NCBI GenBank assembly: GCA_963775395.1
Contig: CAVZIX010000014.1
Location: forward strand, 124,001 to 188,000
Source: JAIBJN01 sp963775395
GTDB taxonomy: Bacteria > Actinomycetota > Thermoleophilia > Gaiellales > Gaiellaceae
Direction: 5' to 3'
DNA length: 64,000 nt
Shown: piece by piece, positions 50,808-58,449 of the stretch
Layout: each line of letters opens with the position of its first letter
Numbering within the stretch: the stretch's first letter is position 1
Notes under the pieces: generated by a model
Database searches by the model: none
The model's input: only the letters and a program-made list of their open reading frames with translations
What the model was told of the DNA's origin: nothing
Position numbers and translations under genes: made by a program

Positions 50808-51524
50808 ATGCGTCTGACCCTCGTGCGTCACGCAACCCTCCTGCTCGAGATCGAAGGCAGGCGCGTGCTCGTCGAGCCGATGCTCGACGACGTGGGAGCG
50901 CGCGAGCCGGTCGAGGACTCGCCCAGGCCTCGTCGCAACCCGCTCGTCCCGCTGCCGTTCCCGGCCGAGGAGGTCGTCCGCGACCTGGACGGGGTCGTCG
51001 TCACCCACCTCCACCAGGACCACTTCGACGAGACCGGGGCGCGGCTCGTGCCCCGCGACGTGCCGGTCTTCTGCCAGCCCGAGGACGAGGAGCGGCTCAG
51101 GGATCTCGGCCTCGACGCCCGGCCGGTCGTGGACGAGCTCGACTGGGACGGCCTGCGCATCGCGCGCACCGGCGGTCGTCACGGCGCCGAAGACGAGGTC
51201 GCCCGCGCGCTTGCGCCGGTCAGCGGGTTCGTGCTCGGCGGCCTCTACGTCGCCGGGGACACGGTGTGGTGCCGCGAGGTCGAGGATGCTCTCGAGCGCC
51301 ATCGCCCCAAGGTGGCCGTCGTCAACGCGAGCGGCGCCCGCTTCCTCGAGAGCGGCCCGCTCGTCATGACCGCGGCGGAGGTGCGCGAGGTTGTTGCCCG
51401 CGTGCCCAAGGTCGTGGTCGTCCACCTCGAGGCGATCAACCACTGCCTGGAGTCGCGCGCGGAGATCCGCGCCGCCGTCCCCGAGGCGCTCGTCCCGGAA
51501 GACGGCGAGACGCTCGAGCTCTAG
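50808..51524 (+). CDS. Metallo-beta-lactamase-fold hydrolase (UlaG-like)
   Basis: 238 residues. RLTLVRHATLLLEIEG; metal box VVVTHLHQDHFD; VAGDTVWC; VVVVHLEAINHC. These fit the UlaG/L-ascorbate lactonase-like branch. Cytoplasmic, metal-dependent; substrate unknown. Its stop overlaps the convergent channel gene. Confidence 0.8.
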   Translation: MRLTLVRHATLLLEIEGRRVLVEPMLDDVGAREPVEDSPRPRRNPLVPLPFPAEEVVRDLDGVVVTHLHQDHFDETGARLVPRDVPVFCQPEDEERLRDLGLDARPVVDELDWDGLRIARTGGRHGAEDEVARALAPVSGFVLGGLYVAGDTVWCREVEDALERHRPKVAVVNASGARFLESGPLVMTAAEVREVVARVPKVVVVHLEAINHCLESRAEIRAAVPEALVPEDGETLEL

Positions 51525-51958
51525 CTTGAAGAGTTGTCGTGCTGACGCGCCTCGATGCGCTCGAGCCGCTCGATGATCTCGCCGTGCCGCTTCTGCTCGG
51601 CCCTCTCCGTGTCCGCGTAGAACCTGCGCCGGGCGCTCTCGACGAACACCGCGGTGATGGAGGCGGTCACGACGGTGAGGAAGCCGATGCCCGTCAGCAT
51701 CACGAACGCCGCGATGGTGCGGCCGATGTCGTTCTTCGGCGTGACGTCGCCGTAGCCCACGGTCGTAACGGTCTGCACCGCCCACCAGAGGCCGAGCCAG
51801 ATGTTGGGGAACTCCTCGTGGTCGAGCGCCCACATCAGCACGGCGGCTGCGATCGTGACCAGGACCGTGACCGTCGCGATCAACATCCCGGCGCGCCGGG
51901 CGGTCATCGTCTTGCTCGTGAGCCGGTGCTGGAGCTTGGGGTGAATCGGGGCGGTCAC
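51521..51958 (-). CDS. Two-helix potassium channel
   Basis: 145 residues. Helix 1 at 25-45, pore WWAVQTVTTVGYGDVTPKND with selectivity filter TVGYGD, helix 2 at 82-104, then an amphipathic C-terminal coil (AEQKRHGEIIERLERIEAR). Tetrameric K+ channel of the Ion_trans_2 type, no RCK domain. Confidence 0.9.
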   Translation of the reverse strand: MTAPIHPKLQHRLTSKTMTARRAGMLIATVTVLVTIAAAVLMWALDHEEFPNIWLGLWWAVQTVTTVGYGDVTPKNDIGRTIAAFVMLTGIGFLTVVTASITAVFVESARRRFYADTERAEQKRHGEIIERLERIEARQHDNSSS

Positions 51959-52004
51959 GGCCCCACTATTCGCGCGAGACCGTGACTGCCCTTCCCAAAG
52001 CGTT

Positions 52005-52448
52005 CTAGTAGCGCGTCTCCTCGACGTCCCAGCGCGCCGTCAGCTGATAGATGATCACGATGTCCAGCGTCACGATCAGGATCGTCCAGAGCGGGAAGAC
52101 CGTGATGAAGGCGACCTGCGTGATCGCGTTGATCATCACGAAGACGATCGCCGTCCATCGTGCCCAGCCCTGGCCCGTAAAGAGCCCCATGCCGGCGAGG
52201 ATCATGATGATCCCGACGAGCAGGTGGATCCAGCCCCACCCGGTGACGTCCCAGACGATCACTCCGCCGGACCCGGTGCCGGTGAGCACCTCGTCCTTGA
52301 AGATCGCCGTCAGCCCGTAGATCGCGTTGAAGGCACCGACGATGAAGAGGATGGTGCCGGCGAAGAAGACCCAGCCGCTCGCCACGCGCGTGCTGATCCC
52401 TCCCGTGTCCCGCTGAATACCCGTCGCCTGTGTTCTGGGGTCGGTCAT
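52005..52448 (-). CDS. DUF7144-type four-helix membrane protein
   Basis: 147 residues. STRVASGWVFFAGTILFIVGAFNAIYGL, WDVTGWGWIHLLVGIIMILAGMGLF, then two further helices; typical of DUF7144. Function unknown. The first residues are hydrophilic. Confidence 0.78.
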   Translation of the reverse strand: MTDPRTQATGIQRDTGGISTRVASGWVFFAGTILFIVGAFNAIYGLTAIFKDEVLTGTGSGGVIVWDVTGWGWIHLLVGIIMILAGMGLFTGQGWARWTAIVFVMINAITQVAFITVFPLWTILIVTLDIVIIYQLTARWDVEETRY

Positions 52449-52535
52449 GGCATCACCAGTTCCTTTCGTGCGCTGGGAGTTCTCGGCACTGCGATTGTGC
52501 ACCCGCCGCCGGTCGGCGTTAGGCTCGGCTGAGCC

Positions 52536-53258
52536 ATGGCGGACCGCGCCGACACCCTCGTCTTCGTCCCGGCGTGGAACGAGGAGCAGAACCTGCCGGG
52601 CGTGCTCGACGAGCTGGCCGGCGGGCTGCCCGAGGCGGACGTGCTCGTCGTCGACGACGGCTCGACCGACGGCACCGCGCGCGTCGCCGCCGAGCACGGT
52701 GCAACGGTCGAGGGCTTCGAAGAGAACCGCGGCCTGGCGTTCGGCATCGCCGCCGGCTACGCCTACGCCGCCGACCACGGCTATGCCTTCTGCGGGCGCG
52801 TGGACGCGGACGGTCAGCACCCGGTCGCGGAGCTCGGGCGCCTGCTGGCACGCGTGCGTTCGGGCGAGTGCGACGTGGCCGTGGGCTCGCGCTTCGTTCA
52901 CGGCGACGGCTACGAGCCGTACCGCTACAAGCCGAGCCCTGCCCGGGTGGTCGGAACGTCGCTGTTGCGTCGGGCGATGCGCGTCGCGCTGGGGCGTCCG
53001 TTCCACGACGCCACGAGCGGCATGTACGCGGTCAACGCCAAGGCGATGCCGATCCTCGGAAAGCCGTACGAGGCAGGCGCTCCCGAGGTCGAGAGCCTCC
53101 TGCGCCTCCGGGACGCCGGCCTGCGTGTGGAGGAGATCCCGGTCGACATGCGCGAGCGCGCGAGCGGCGAGTCGAAGCTCGCCGGCAAGAAGGCCGCGCT
53201 CCTCGTGCTGACGGTCATCGGCACGCTCGTCGCCTACCGCCGCGTGCGCAAGCACTAG
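52536..53258 (+). CDS. Family 2 glycosyltransferase
   Basis: 240 residues, ATG. VFVPAWNEEQNLPGVL, VLVVDDGSTDGT, GRVDADGQHPVAELGRLL (DxD region) and DATSGMYAVNAKAM. DPM1-like, transferring a sugar to a lipid carrier or protein. One C-terminal hydrophobic stretch (AALLVLTVIGTLVAY). Confidence 0.88.
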   Translation: MADRADTLVFVPAWNEEQNLPGVLDELAGGLPEADVLVVDDGSTDGTARVAAEHGATVEGFEENRGLAFGIAAGYAYAADHGYAFCGRVDADGQHPVAELGRLLARVRSGECDVAVGSRFVHGDGYEPYRYKPSPARVVGTSLLRRAMRVALGRPFHDATSGMYAVNAKAMPILGKPYEAGAPEVESLLRLRDAGLRVEEIPVDMRERASGESKLAGKKAALLVLTVIGTLVAYRRVRKH

Positions 53259-53306
53259 CTCGCGAGACCGCTTCGGCGTGCCTTCGCGCTCGTGCTACGC
53301 TCCTCT

Positions 53307-53334
53307 ATATGTATTTGACTGGTAGATGCAAATG
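53307..53334 (+). promoter_or_regulatory. Promoter-like stretch before the PadR gene
   Basis: TATATG (53307-53312) as -10 would place the start about 7-8 bases before the ATG, nearly leaderless. ATTTG-N11-CAAAT is a short inverted repeat around it, a candidate PadR site. Confidence 0.35.
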
Positions 53335-53736
53335 AGAGGCAGGCCCGGCCACCGGCACAGGCCGCGCTCGCGTCATGCGATCCGTCACGGCGACTGGGCC
53401 GTTCGGGCCCGCGTCGAGCGCTTCGTGGAGCCGGCGCTCCTTCTTCTCCTCCGCGAGCGTCCGTTGCACGGCTACGAGCTCATCGAGCGCGTTCCGGAGG
53501 TCGCCGGGGAGGACGTCCGCGTGGACGTCGGCAACCTCTACCGCATCCTGCGGGCGCTCGAGGAGGAGGGCATCGTCACGTCCGAGTGGAGCGCCGACCT
53601 CCCGGGGCCCGCCAAGCGCACCTACCAGCTCACGGATGCAGGGGAGCGCCTGCTCGACCGCTGGGCCGCCGCCCTGGGCGAGGCCCGGCAGGCGATCGGG
53701 GGCTTCCTCGACCGCTACGAGAGCGGAAGGAGGTGA
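53326..53736 (+). CDS. PadR-family transcriptional regulator
   Basis: 136 residues. Basic His/Arg-rich head, then VEPALLLLLRERPLHGYELIERV, VDVGNLYRILRALEEEGIV and KRTYQLTDAG, the PadR winged helix. It lacks a strong ribosome site and may be leaderless. Followed by a small partner gene 4 bases later. Confidence 0.88.
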   Translation: MQMRGRPGHRHRPRSRHAIRHGDWAVRARVERFVEPALLLLLRERPLHGYELIERVPEVAGEDVRVDVGNLYRILRALEEEGIVTSEWSADLPGPAKRTYQLTDAGERLLDRWAAALGEARQAIGGFLDRYESGRR

Positions 53737-53740
53737 ACGC

Positions 53741-53938
53741 ATGCACGGACGCAGAGGACACAGACACCATGGCTGGAGGCACTTCGGTCACGGCTTCCGG
53801 CGGCACCGGTTCCCCAACCGGGAGCAGTGGCTGGAGGCGCTCGAGGAGCACCAGCGCGACCTGGAGCAGGAAGTCGCCGACGTGGCCGACCTGATCCGCC
53901 ACTTGAAGGCGCAGCCGTCGGAGACGGCGACCGCCTAG
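53741..53938 (+). CDS. Small His-rich coiled-coil protein
   Basis: 65 residues, GGAAGGAGGTGA before ATG. MHGRRGHRHHGWRHFGHGF is followed by NREQWLEALEEHQRDLEQEV: a His/Arg-rich head plus a coiled coil. Coupled to padR; may bind metal or the regulator. Confidence 0.7.
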   Translation: MHGRRGHRHHGWRHFGHGFRRHRFPNREQWLEALEEHQRDLEQEVADVADLIRHLKAQPSETATA

Positions 53939-53945
53939 GACTGAC

Positions 53946-54599
53946 CTAGCCGGGAAGGAGAGGGCGCGCGCCCGAGAGTCGCTCCTTGACCCAGGCGCGC
54001 CACTCCTCCCCGAGCTCGGGGGCCCGGAGGAGCTCTTCGGCCCGGCTCCGCCGGCCGTGGTAGATGCTTGCCACGTCGCCCACCGTGAGGGCGTGGCCGG
54101 GGCGGTGCGCGACGTCGACCTCGTCCCCGGCGCCGAGCGTGCCCTCCTCGACGATCCGCAGGTAGGCGCCCGGCCGCCCCGCGGCGGCGAACCAGACCGG
54201 GAAGTCGGCGTCGTTCATCCGCGCGCCGAGCTTCCAGCAGGGCGTGCGTGGGCCCGCGACCTCGAGAAGCGTCGAGCCGATCGCCCACCGTTCGCCGATG
54301 ACGGCCGTGCAGACGTCGAGGCCGTCGAGCGTGAGGTTCTCGCCGAAGGTCGCGTCCTCGACGGGGCGCTCGAGCTCCTCGGCCCACCAGGCGTAATCTT
54401 CACGCGCGTACGCGTAGACGGCCTTGTCCGGGCCTCCGTGGAAGCGGCGGTCGGCCTGGTCGTCGCCGGCGACGTTGACGCCGGCGACCTTCACGCGTCC
54501 CGCTACGGCCTCCTTCCAGATGGACGTCGTCGCGCGGCGGCCGAGCCACTCGATCTCGCGTGGCAGCCCGACGTTGACCGAGACGACGCGCCCTGGCAT
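53946..54599 (-). CDS. MOSC-domain protein (YiiM-like)
   Basis: 217 residues. VAGDDQADRRFHGGPDKAVYAYAR, FGENLTLDGLDV, GPRTPCWKLGARM: MOSC fold with the conserved Cys (PCWKL) that binds molybdenum cofactor. YiiM reduces N-hydroxylated bases. A Mo-cofactor enzyme close to the mod operon makes sense functionally. Confidence 0.86.
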   Translation of the reverse strand: MPGRVVSVNVGLPREIEWLGRRATTSIWKEAVAGRVKVAGVNVAGDDQADRRFHGGPDKAVYAYAREDYAWWAEELERPVEDATFGENLTLDGLDVCTAVIGERWAIGSTLLEVAGPRTPCWKLGARMNDADFPVWFAAAGRPGAYLRIVEEGTLGAGDEVDVAHRPGHALTVGDVASIYHGRRSRAEELLRAPELGEEWRAWVKERLSGARPLLPG

Positions 54600-54662
54600 G
54601 CCCGGCCAACGTTATCCGCCAACTTCCGCGCGTCGTCGCGCGGCGCTACCATCTGCTGGAAG

Positions 54663-55343
54663 GTGGACTGGGGCCTCTACATCGCGTTTCTCGTCCCGCC
54701 GCTCGTGCTCGGGCTGGCGGTGCAGTGGTACCTGAAGCGCTCGTTTGCCCAGCAGGCGGCCGTGCAGGTCATGAACGGCATGACCGGAGCCGAGGTCGCG
54801 CGCGCGGTCCTCGACGCGAACGGGCTCCACGACGTTCCCGTCAACGAGTCACCGGGTGGTCCGCTCTCGGACCACTACGACCCGCGCAAGCGCGCCGTCT
54901 TCCTTTCGCACCCGGTCTACTCCGAGCCTTCCGTAGCCGCCTCCGCGGTCGCGGCGCACGAGGTCGGCCACGCGATCCAGCACCAGGAGGCGTACTCGTT
55001 CTTCCGCTTCCGCTCGGCGCTCTTCCCCGCGGTCGCGATCTCGTCGAGCCTGTGGATGTGGCTCCTGCTCGCGGGGATCATCCTCCAGGTGACCGGCCTG
55101 GCCCTCGTGGCGGTCGCGCTCTATGCGGTCGCCGTCCTCTTCCACTTCATCACGCTGCCGGTCGAGTTCGACGCCTCGAAGCGCGCCGGCATCCAGCTAC
55201 AGAACCTCGGCCTCGTCACCGCGTCCGAGGGGGGCGGCGTGAAGAAGGTCCTCAACGCCGCGGCGATGACCTACGTCGCCGGCGCCCTCGCCGCGCTCAC
55301 GCAGCTCCTCTACTTCGCCCTCATGTTCCTGGGCGACGACTGA
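54663..55343 (+). CDS. Zinc metallopeptidase, YugP type
   Basis: 226 residues, GTG start. LSHPVYSEPSVAASAVAAHEVGHAIQHQEAY has the HExxH zinc site; EFDASKRAG supplies a third ligand region. Helices at 5-22, 120-165, 205-222. Membrane-embedded protease of unknown target. Confidence 0.86.
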   Translation: MDWGLYIAFLVPPLVLGLAVQWYLKRSFAQQAAVQVMNGMTGAEVARAVLDANGLHDVPVNESPGGPLSDHYDPRKRAVFLSHPVYSEPSVAASAVAAHEVGHAIQHQEAYSFFRFRSALFPAVAISSSLWMWLLLAGIILQVTGLALVAVALYAVAVLFHFITLPVEFDASKRAGIQLQNLGLVTASEGGGVKKVLNAAAMTYVAGALAALTQLLYFALMFLGDD

Positions 55344-55347
55344 GCGA

Positions 55348-56379
55348 CTAGGCGAGCGGCACGAGCCGCGTTCCCGTCGCCTTGAAGCTCGCCACCACGG
55401 GCTCGCCCTGACGGAGGGCCAGGCGCTCGGCCGACGCCGCGGTGATCTCGGCCGTGACCGGGCCGACGCGGACCCGCACGCGATTGGCGACGGGCACGAG
55501 GCTCACGATCGGCCCGGCGACATGGTTCTGGGCCGAGTCGGTCGGCGCTTCGCGGGCGATCGCGACCTCCCAGGGGTAGACGACCGCGCCGACGTGGCCC
55601 TCGACCGGGTCCGTGGAGAAGATGCGCGACCCGTCGTCGAGGGTCACCTCGGTCAGTCCCGAGTCGCCCGGGCGCGCGATGCCGCGCAAGAGGTTGCCGC
55701 CGGTGAAGTCGGCGACGAACGGGCTCGTCGGGCTCGCGACCAGCTCCGGGGCGGTGCCGGCCTGGACGATGCGGCCGTCGACGAGCACGCCGACCCGGTC
55801 GGCCAGCGCGGCGGCGTCCTGGAAGTCGTGCGTGACGAGCAGCGTGGGGAGCCCGAGCCGCCCGAGCAGGTCGCCCAGCTCCGCGCGCACGCGCGCGCGC
55901 GTATGAGCGTCGAGCGCCGCGAGCGGCTCGTCGAGGAGGAGCACAGCCGGATCGCGGGCCAGGGCGCGCGCGACCGCGACGCGCTGGCGTTCACCGCCGG
56001 AGAGCTCGCCCGGCCGGGCGTCCCGCAGCGACGCGATCCCGAGCAGCTCCAGCAGCCCGTCGACCCGGCGCGGGCCGGCGTACGCCACGTTCTCCGCCAC
56101 GGTCATGTGCGGGAAGAGGGCGTACTCCTGGAAGACGAGCCCGACCGAGCGGCGCTCGGGCGGAAGGTCGATTTTCGCCTCCGAGTCGAACCAGGTCTCT
56201 GCGTCGAGCGCGACGCGTCCCCGCTCGGGCCGCAGGAGCCCGGCGATCGCCCGCAGGACGCTCGTCTTGCCGGCGCCGGAGGGACCGACGAGCGCCACCG
56301 TCTCGCCGCCGACCTCGAGCTCTAGCTCGAGGCGGAACGAGCGGAGGTGATGTACGAGACTGACGTGAAGCGCGTCCAC
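55348..56379 (-). CDS. modC: Molybdate ABC transporter ATPase ModC
   Basis: 343 residues. Walker A GPSGAGKT, Q-loop VFQEYALFPHM, signature ELSGGERQRVAVARAL, Walker B VLLLDEPLAALD, H-loop LVTHD; TOBE/Mop domain at the end (VANRVRVRVGPVTAEIT). Overlaps modB by 58 bases at the start. Confidence 0.9.
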   Translation of the reverse strand: MDALHVSLVHHLRSFRLELELEVGGETVALVGPSGAGKTSVLRAIAGLLRPERGRVALDAETWFDSEAKIDLPPERRSVGLVFQEYALFPHMTVAENVAYAGPRRVDGLLELLGIASLRDARPGELSGGERQRVAVARALARDPAVLLLDEPLAALDAHTRARVRAELGDLLGRLGLPTLLVTHDFQDAAALADRVGVLVDGRIVQAGTAPELVASPTSPFVADFTGGNLLRGIARPGDSGLTEVTLDDGSRIFSTDPVEGHVGAVVYPWEVAIAREAPTDSAQNHVAGPIVSLVPVANRVRVRVGPVTAEITAASAERLALRQGEPVVASFKATGTRLVPLA

Positions 56380-57146
56380 GAGGGCAGAAGCTTCACAGAG
56401 AGGAGGACGGTGAGGCTGACGAGGACGAGCAGCGCGCCGATCGCGATCGCAATGTCCGGGTCGAGGTCGAGCTGGGCGTAGATCGCGAGAGGCATCGTCT
56501 GCGTGAGTCCCTGGAGGCTGCCGGCGAACATGATCGTCGCCCCGAACTCGCCGGTTCCGCGCGCCCAGGCCAGCGCGGAGCCGGCGCCGAGCCCTGTGGC
56601 CGAAAGCGGCAGCGCGATGCGCCAGAACGTTCGCCCGGGGCTCGCACCGAGCGTGCGGGAAGCGTCGATCAGCGTGCGGTCGACGGTCTCGAACGAGGCG
56701 ATCGCCTGCCGTACGTAGAACGGCGCCGCCACGAAGGCGACGGCGATGACCACGGCCACCTGCGTCAGTGGGATCTGGATCCCGAGGGCGTCGAGCTCCT
56801 GGCCGAGGAGCCCGCGCCGGCTGAAGAGCGCGAGCAGCGCGATCCCGGCCACCGCCGGCGGGAGGACCAGCGGCAGCTCGACGAGCGTGATCAGGACACC
56901 GCGGCCGCGGAACCGTTTCGTGGCCAGGAAGTAGGCGGCGGGCGTGCCGACGAGCAGCACGAAGAAATGAGCGATCAGGCCGGTCTTCAGGCTCACCCAG
57001 AGAGCGTCGAGGGCCACGTCGCTCGACAGCGCGTCGAGCAGCTCACCGGGCGAGATGCGAAAGAAGAGCGCGAGAACGGGGAGGAGGAGGAACGCGAGCG
57101 TGAGTCCGGCCGCGACCGCCAGCGCGACGTCGAAGGCCCGCCTCAC
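56322..57146 (-). CDS. modB: Molybdate ABC transporter permease ModB
   Basis: 274 residues, about five to six helices. LVELPLVLPPAVAGIALLALF and the cytoplasmic loop TFWRIALPLSATGLGAGSALAWARGTGEFGATIMF (quoted in parts) match ModB. Four-base overlap with modA. Confidence 0.9.
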   Translation of the reverse strand: MRRAFDVALAVAAGLTLAFLLLPVLALFFRISPGELLDALSSDVALDALWVSLKTGLIAHFFVLLVGTPAAYFLATKRFRGRGVLITLVELPLVLPPAVAGIALLALFSRRGLLGQELDALGIQIPLTQVAVVIAVAFVAAPFYVRQAIASFETVDRTLIDASRTLGASPGRTFWRIALPLSATGLGAGSALAWARGTGEFGATIMFAGSLQGLTQTMPLAIYAQLDLDPDIAIAIGALLVLVSLTVLLSVKLLPSWTRFTSVSYITSARSASS

Positions 57147-57877
57147 GGAGGCCCGAAGCCGGCTGCCGCGAGCGCTTCTTGACCGTCCTCGCCGAGGACG
57201 AGGTCGACGAACTCCTGCGCGGCCTCCGCGTTCTCGGACTCGACGACGACGGCGATCGGGTACTGGACGACCGCCTGAGCCTCCTCCGGGAGCTCGATCG
57301 CCTCGACCTCGTCGCCGGCCGCCGTGGCGTCGGTCACGTAGACGAAGCCGGCGTCGGCTGCCCCGGAGGTGACCTTGCCGACGACGCCTTTCACGTCCTC
57401 CTCGTTCGAGACGACGTTCTCGAGCACATCGGTCATGCCCATGTTCTCGAGCACGGTGCGCGTGTAGTCGCCGATCGGCACGCCCTCCGCCCCGACGACC
57501 AGCTTGACGCCGTCCTGCATCAGGTCCTCGACGGACTCGATCCCGGCCGGGTTGTCGGCCGGGACGATCAGCACGAGCTGGTTGGTCGCGAAGATCTGCG
57601 GCTCCTCGATCAGGCCCTCCTCGAAGAGCTCGTCCGGGTAGCGCGGGCTGGCCGCCGCATAGACGTCCGCAGGCGCGCCCTCGCGGATCTGGGTGGCGAG
57701 CTCGTCCGAGCCGGCGAAGTTGAACGTCACGTTGGGGGCGATCTCCTCGAAGACCTCGGTCAGCGAGGCGGCCGCGAAGACCGTGATGCCTTCGAGGTCG
57801 CTGCCGGCGCCGTCGTCGTCCCCGCCGCAGGAGGCGGCGACGAGCGCGACGGCCACGAGGGCCGCGAGGCGCCTCAA
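57143..57877 (-). CDS. modA: Molybdate-binding lipoprotein ModA
   Basis: 244 residues, lipobox VAASC. ITVFAAASLTEVFEEIA, FAGSDELATQIREGAPADVY, VVGAEGVPIGDYTR and DAGFVYVTDATAAGDEVEAI are the ModA oxyanion-binding motifs. Captures molybdate or tungstate outside the membrane. Coupled to the regulator gene. Confidence 0.92.
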   Translation of the reverse strand: MRRLAALVAVALVAASCGGDDDGAGSDLEGITVFAAASLTEVFEEIAPNVTFNFAGSDELATQIREGAPADVYAAASPRYPDELFEEGLIEEPQIFATNQLVLIVPADNPAGIESVEDLMQDGVKLVVGAEGVPIGDYTRTVLENMGMTDVLENVVSNEEDVKGVVGKVTSGAADAGFVYVTDATAAGDEVEAIELPEEAQAVVQYPIAVVVESENAEAAQEFVDLVLGEDGQEALAAAGFGPP

Positions 57878-58251
57878 CGCTCGACCATCACCGAGGTCGC
57901 CTTGACCAGCGCCGTCGCGTCCTGGCCCGCCTCGAGCCCGAGCTGCTCGGCCGCCTCGCGCGTGATGACGGCGACGACGCGGGCCGGTTCGGTGATGTCC
58001 AGCTCCACCTGCGCGAGGAGCCCTTCGATCCGAACCTCGCGAATCCGCCCGCGGAACCGATTGCGCGCCGAGAGCTCATGGTGCTCGGGGCCGCCCCGCA
58101 GCCTGTCGATCTCCGAAGCCGGCACGAGGCGCCGGTTGCGGCGGTCGCGCTCGGTGCGGATTCGCCCCTGGCGATCCCACCGCCGCAGGGTGTCGAGGCT
58201 GATCCCGAGCTGACGGGCGGCGTCGCTCGCCGGTAGCGAGTGCCTAGGCAT
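57874..58251 (-). CDS. ModE-like regulator (MerR-type HTH plus Mop domain)
   Basis: 125 residues. N-terminal HTH: DAARQLGISLDTLRRWDRQGRI (MerR/excisionase type), then a single TOBE/Mop domain (NRFRGRIREVRIEGLLAQVEL, AAEQLGLEAGQDATALVKA) that binds molybdate. Size and order differ from E. coli ModE. It heads modABC and its start codon sits inside a double palindrome, so it is probably autoregulated. Confidence 0.82.
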   Translation of the reverse strand: MPRHSLPASDAARQLGISLDTLRRWDRQGRIRTERDRRNRRLVPASEIDRLRGGPEHHELSARNRFRGRIREVRIEGLLAQVELDITEPARVVAVITREAAEQLGLEAGQDATALVKATSVMVER

Positions 58252-58289
58252 TGCCTAGGCACACTAACACGGAGGGGTTGGCGATTCAA
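58241..58289 (-). promoter_or_regulatory. mod operon promoter with tandem palindromes
   Basis: TTGAAT (58284-58289), 17-base spacer, TAGTGT (58261-58266). Two perfect TGCCTAGGCA palindromes (58241-58250 and 58252-58261), one base apart, cover the transcription start and the ATG. Transcript is predicted to be leaderless. Confidence 0.6.
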
Positions 58290-58449
58290 TCAGCGAAACG
58301 GCGGCTGATCGAAAGGAGTAGAGTGGTCTTACTGGCCCGCATTCAGAATCTGGCCCAAAGCCCTCAACACACCGACGCACGGTAGCGCGCGAGGCGAGAA
58401 GAGCTTTTAGGCGAACAGATTCGGACTGTCGGGCCAGCCTTTTGCTTGT

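Noticed and set aside
58410..58430. CGAACAGATTCGG as a second SOS box
   Set aside because: Only one half matches the LexA motif; the GTTC half is missing.
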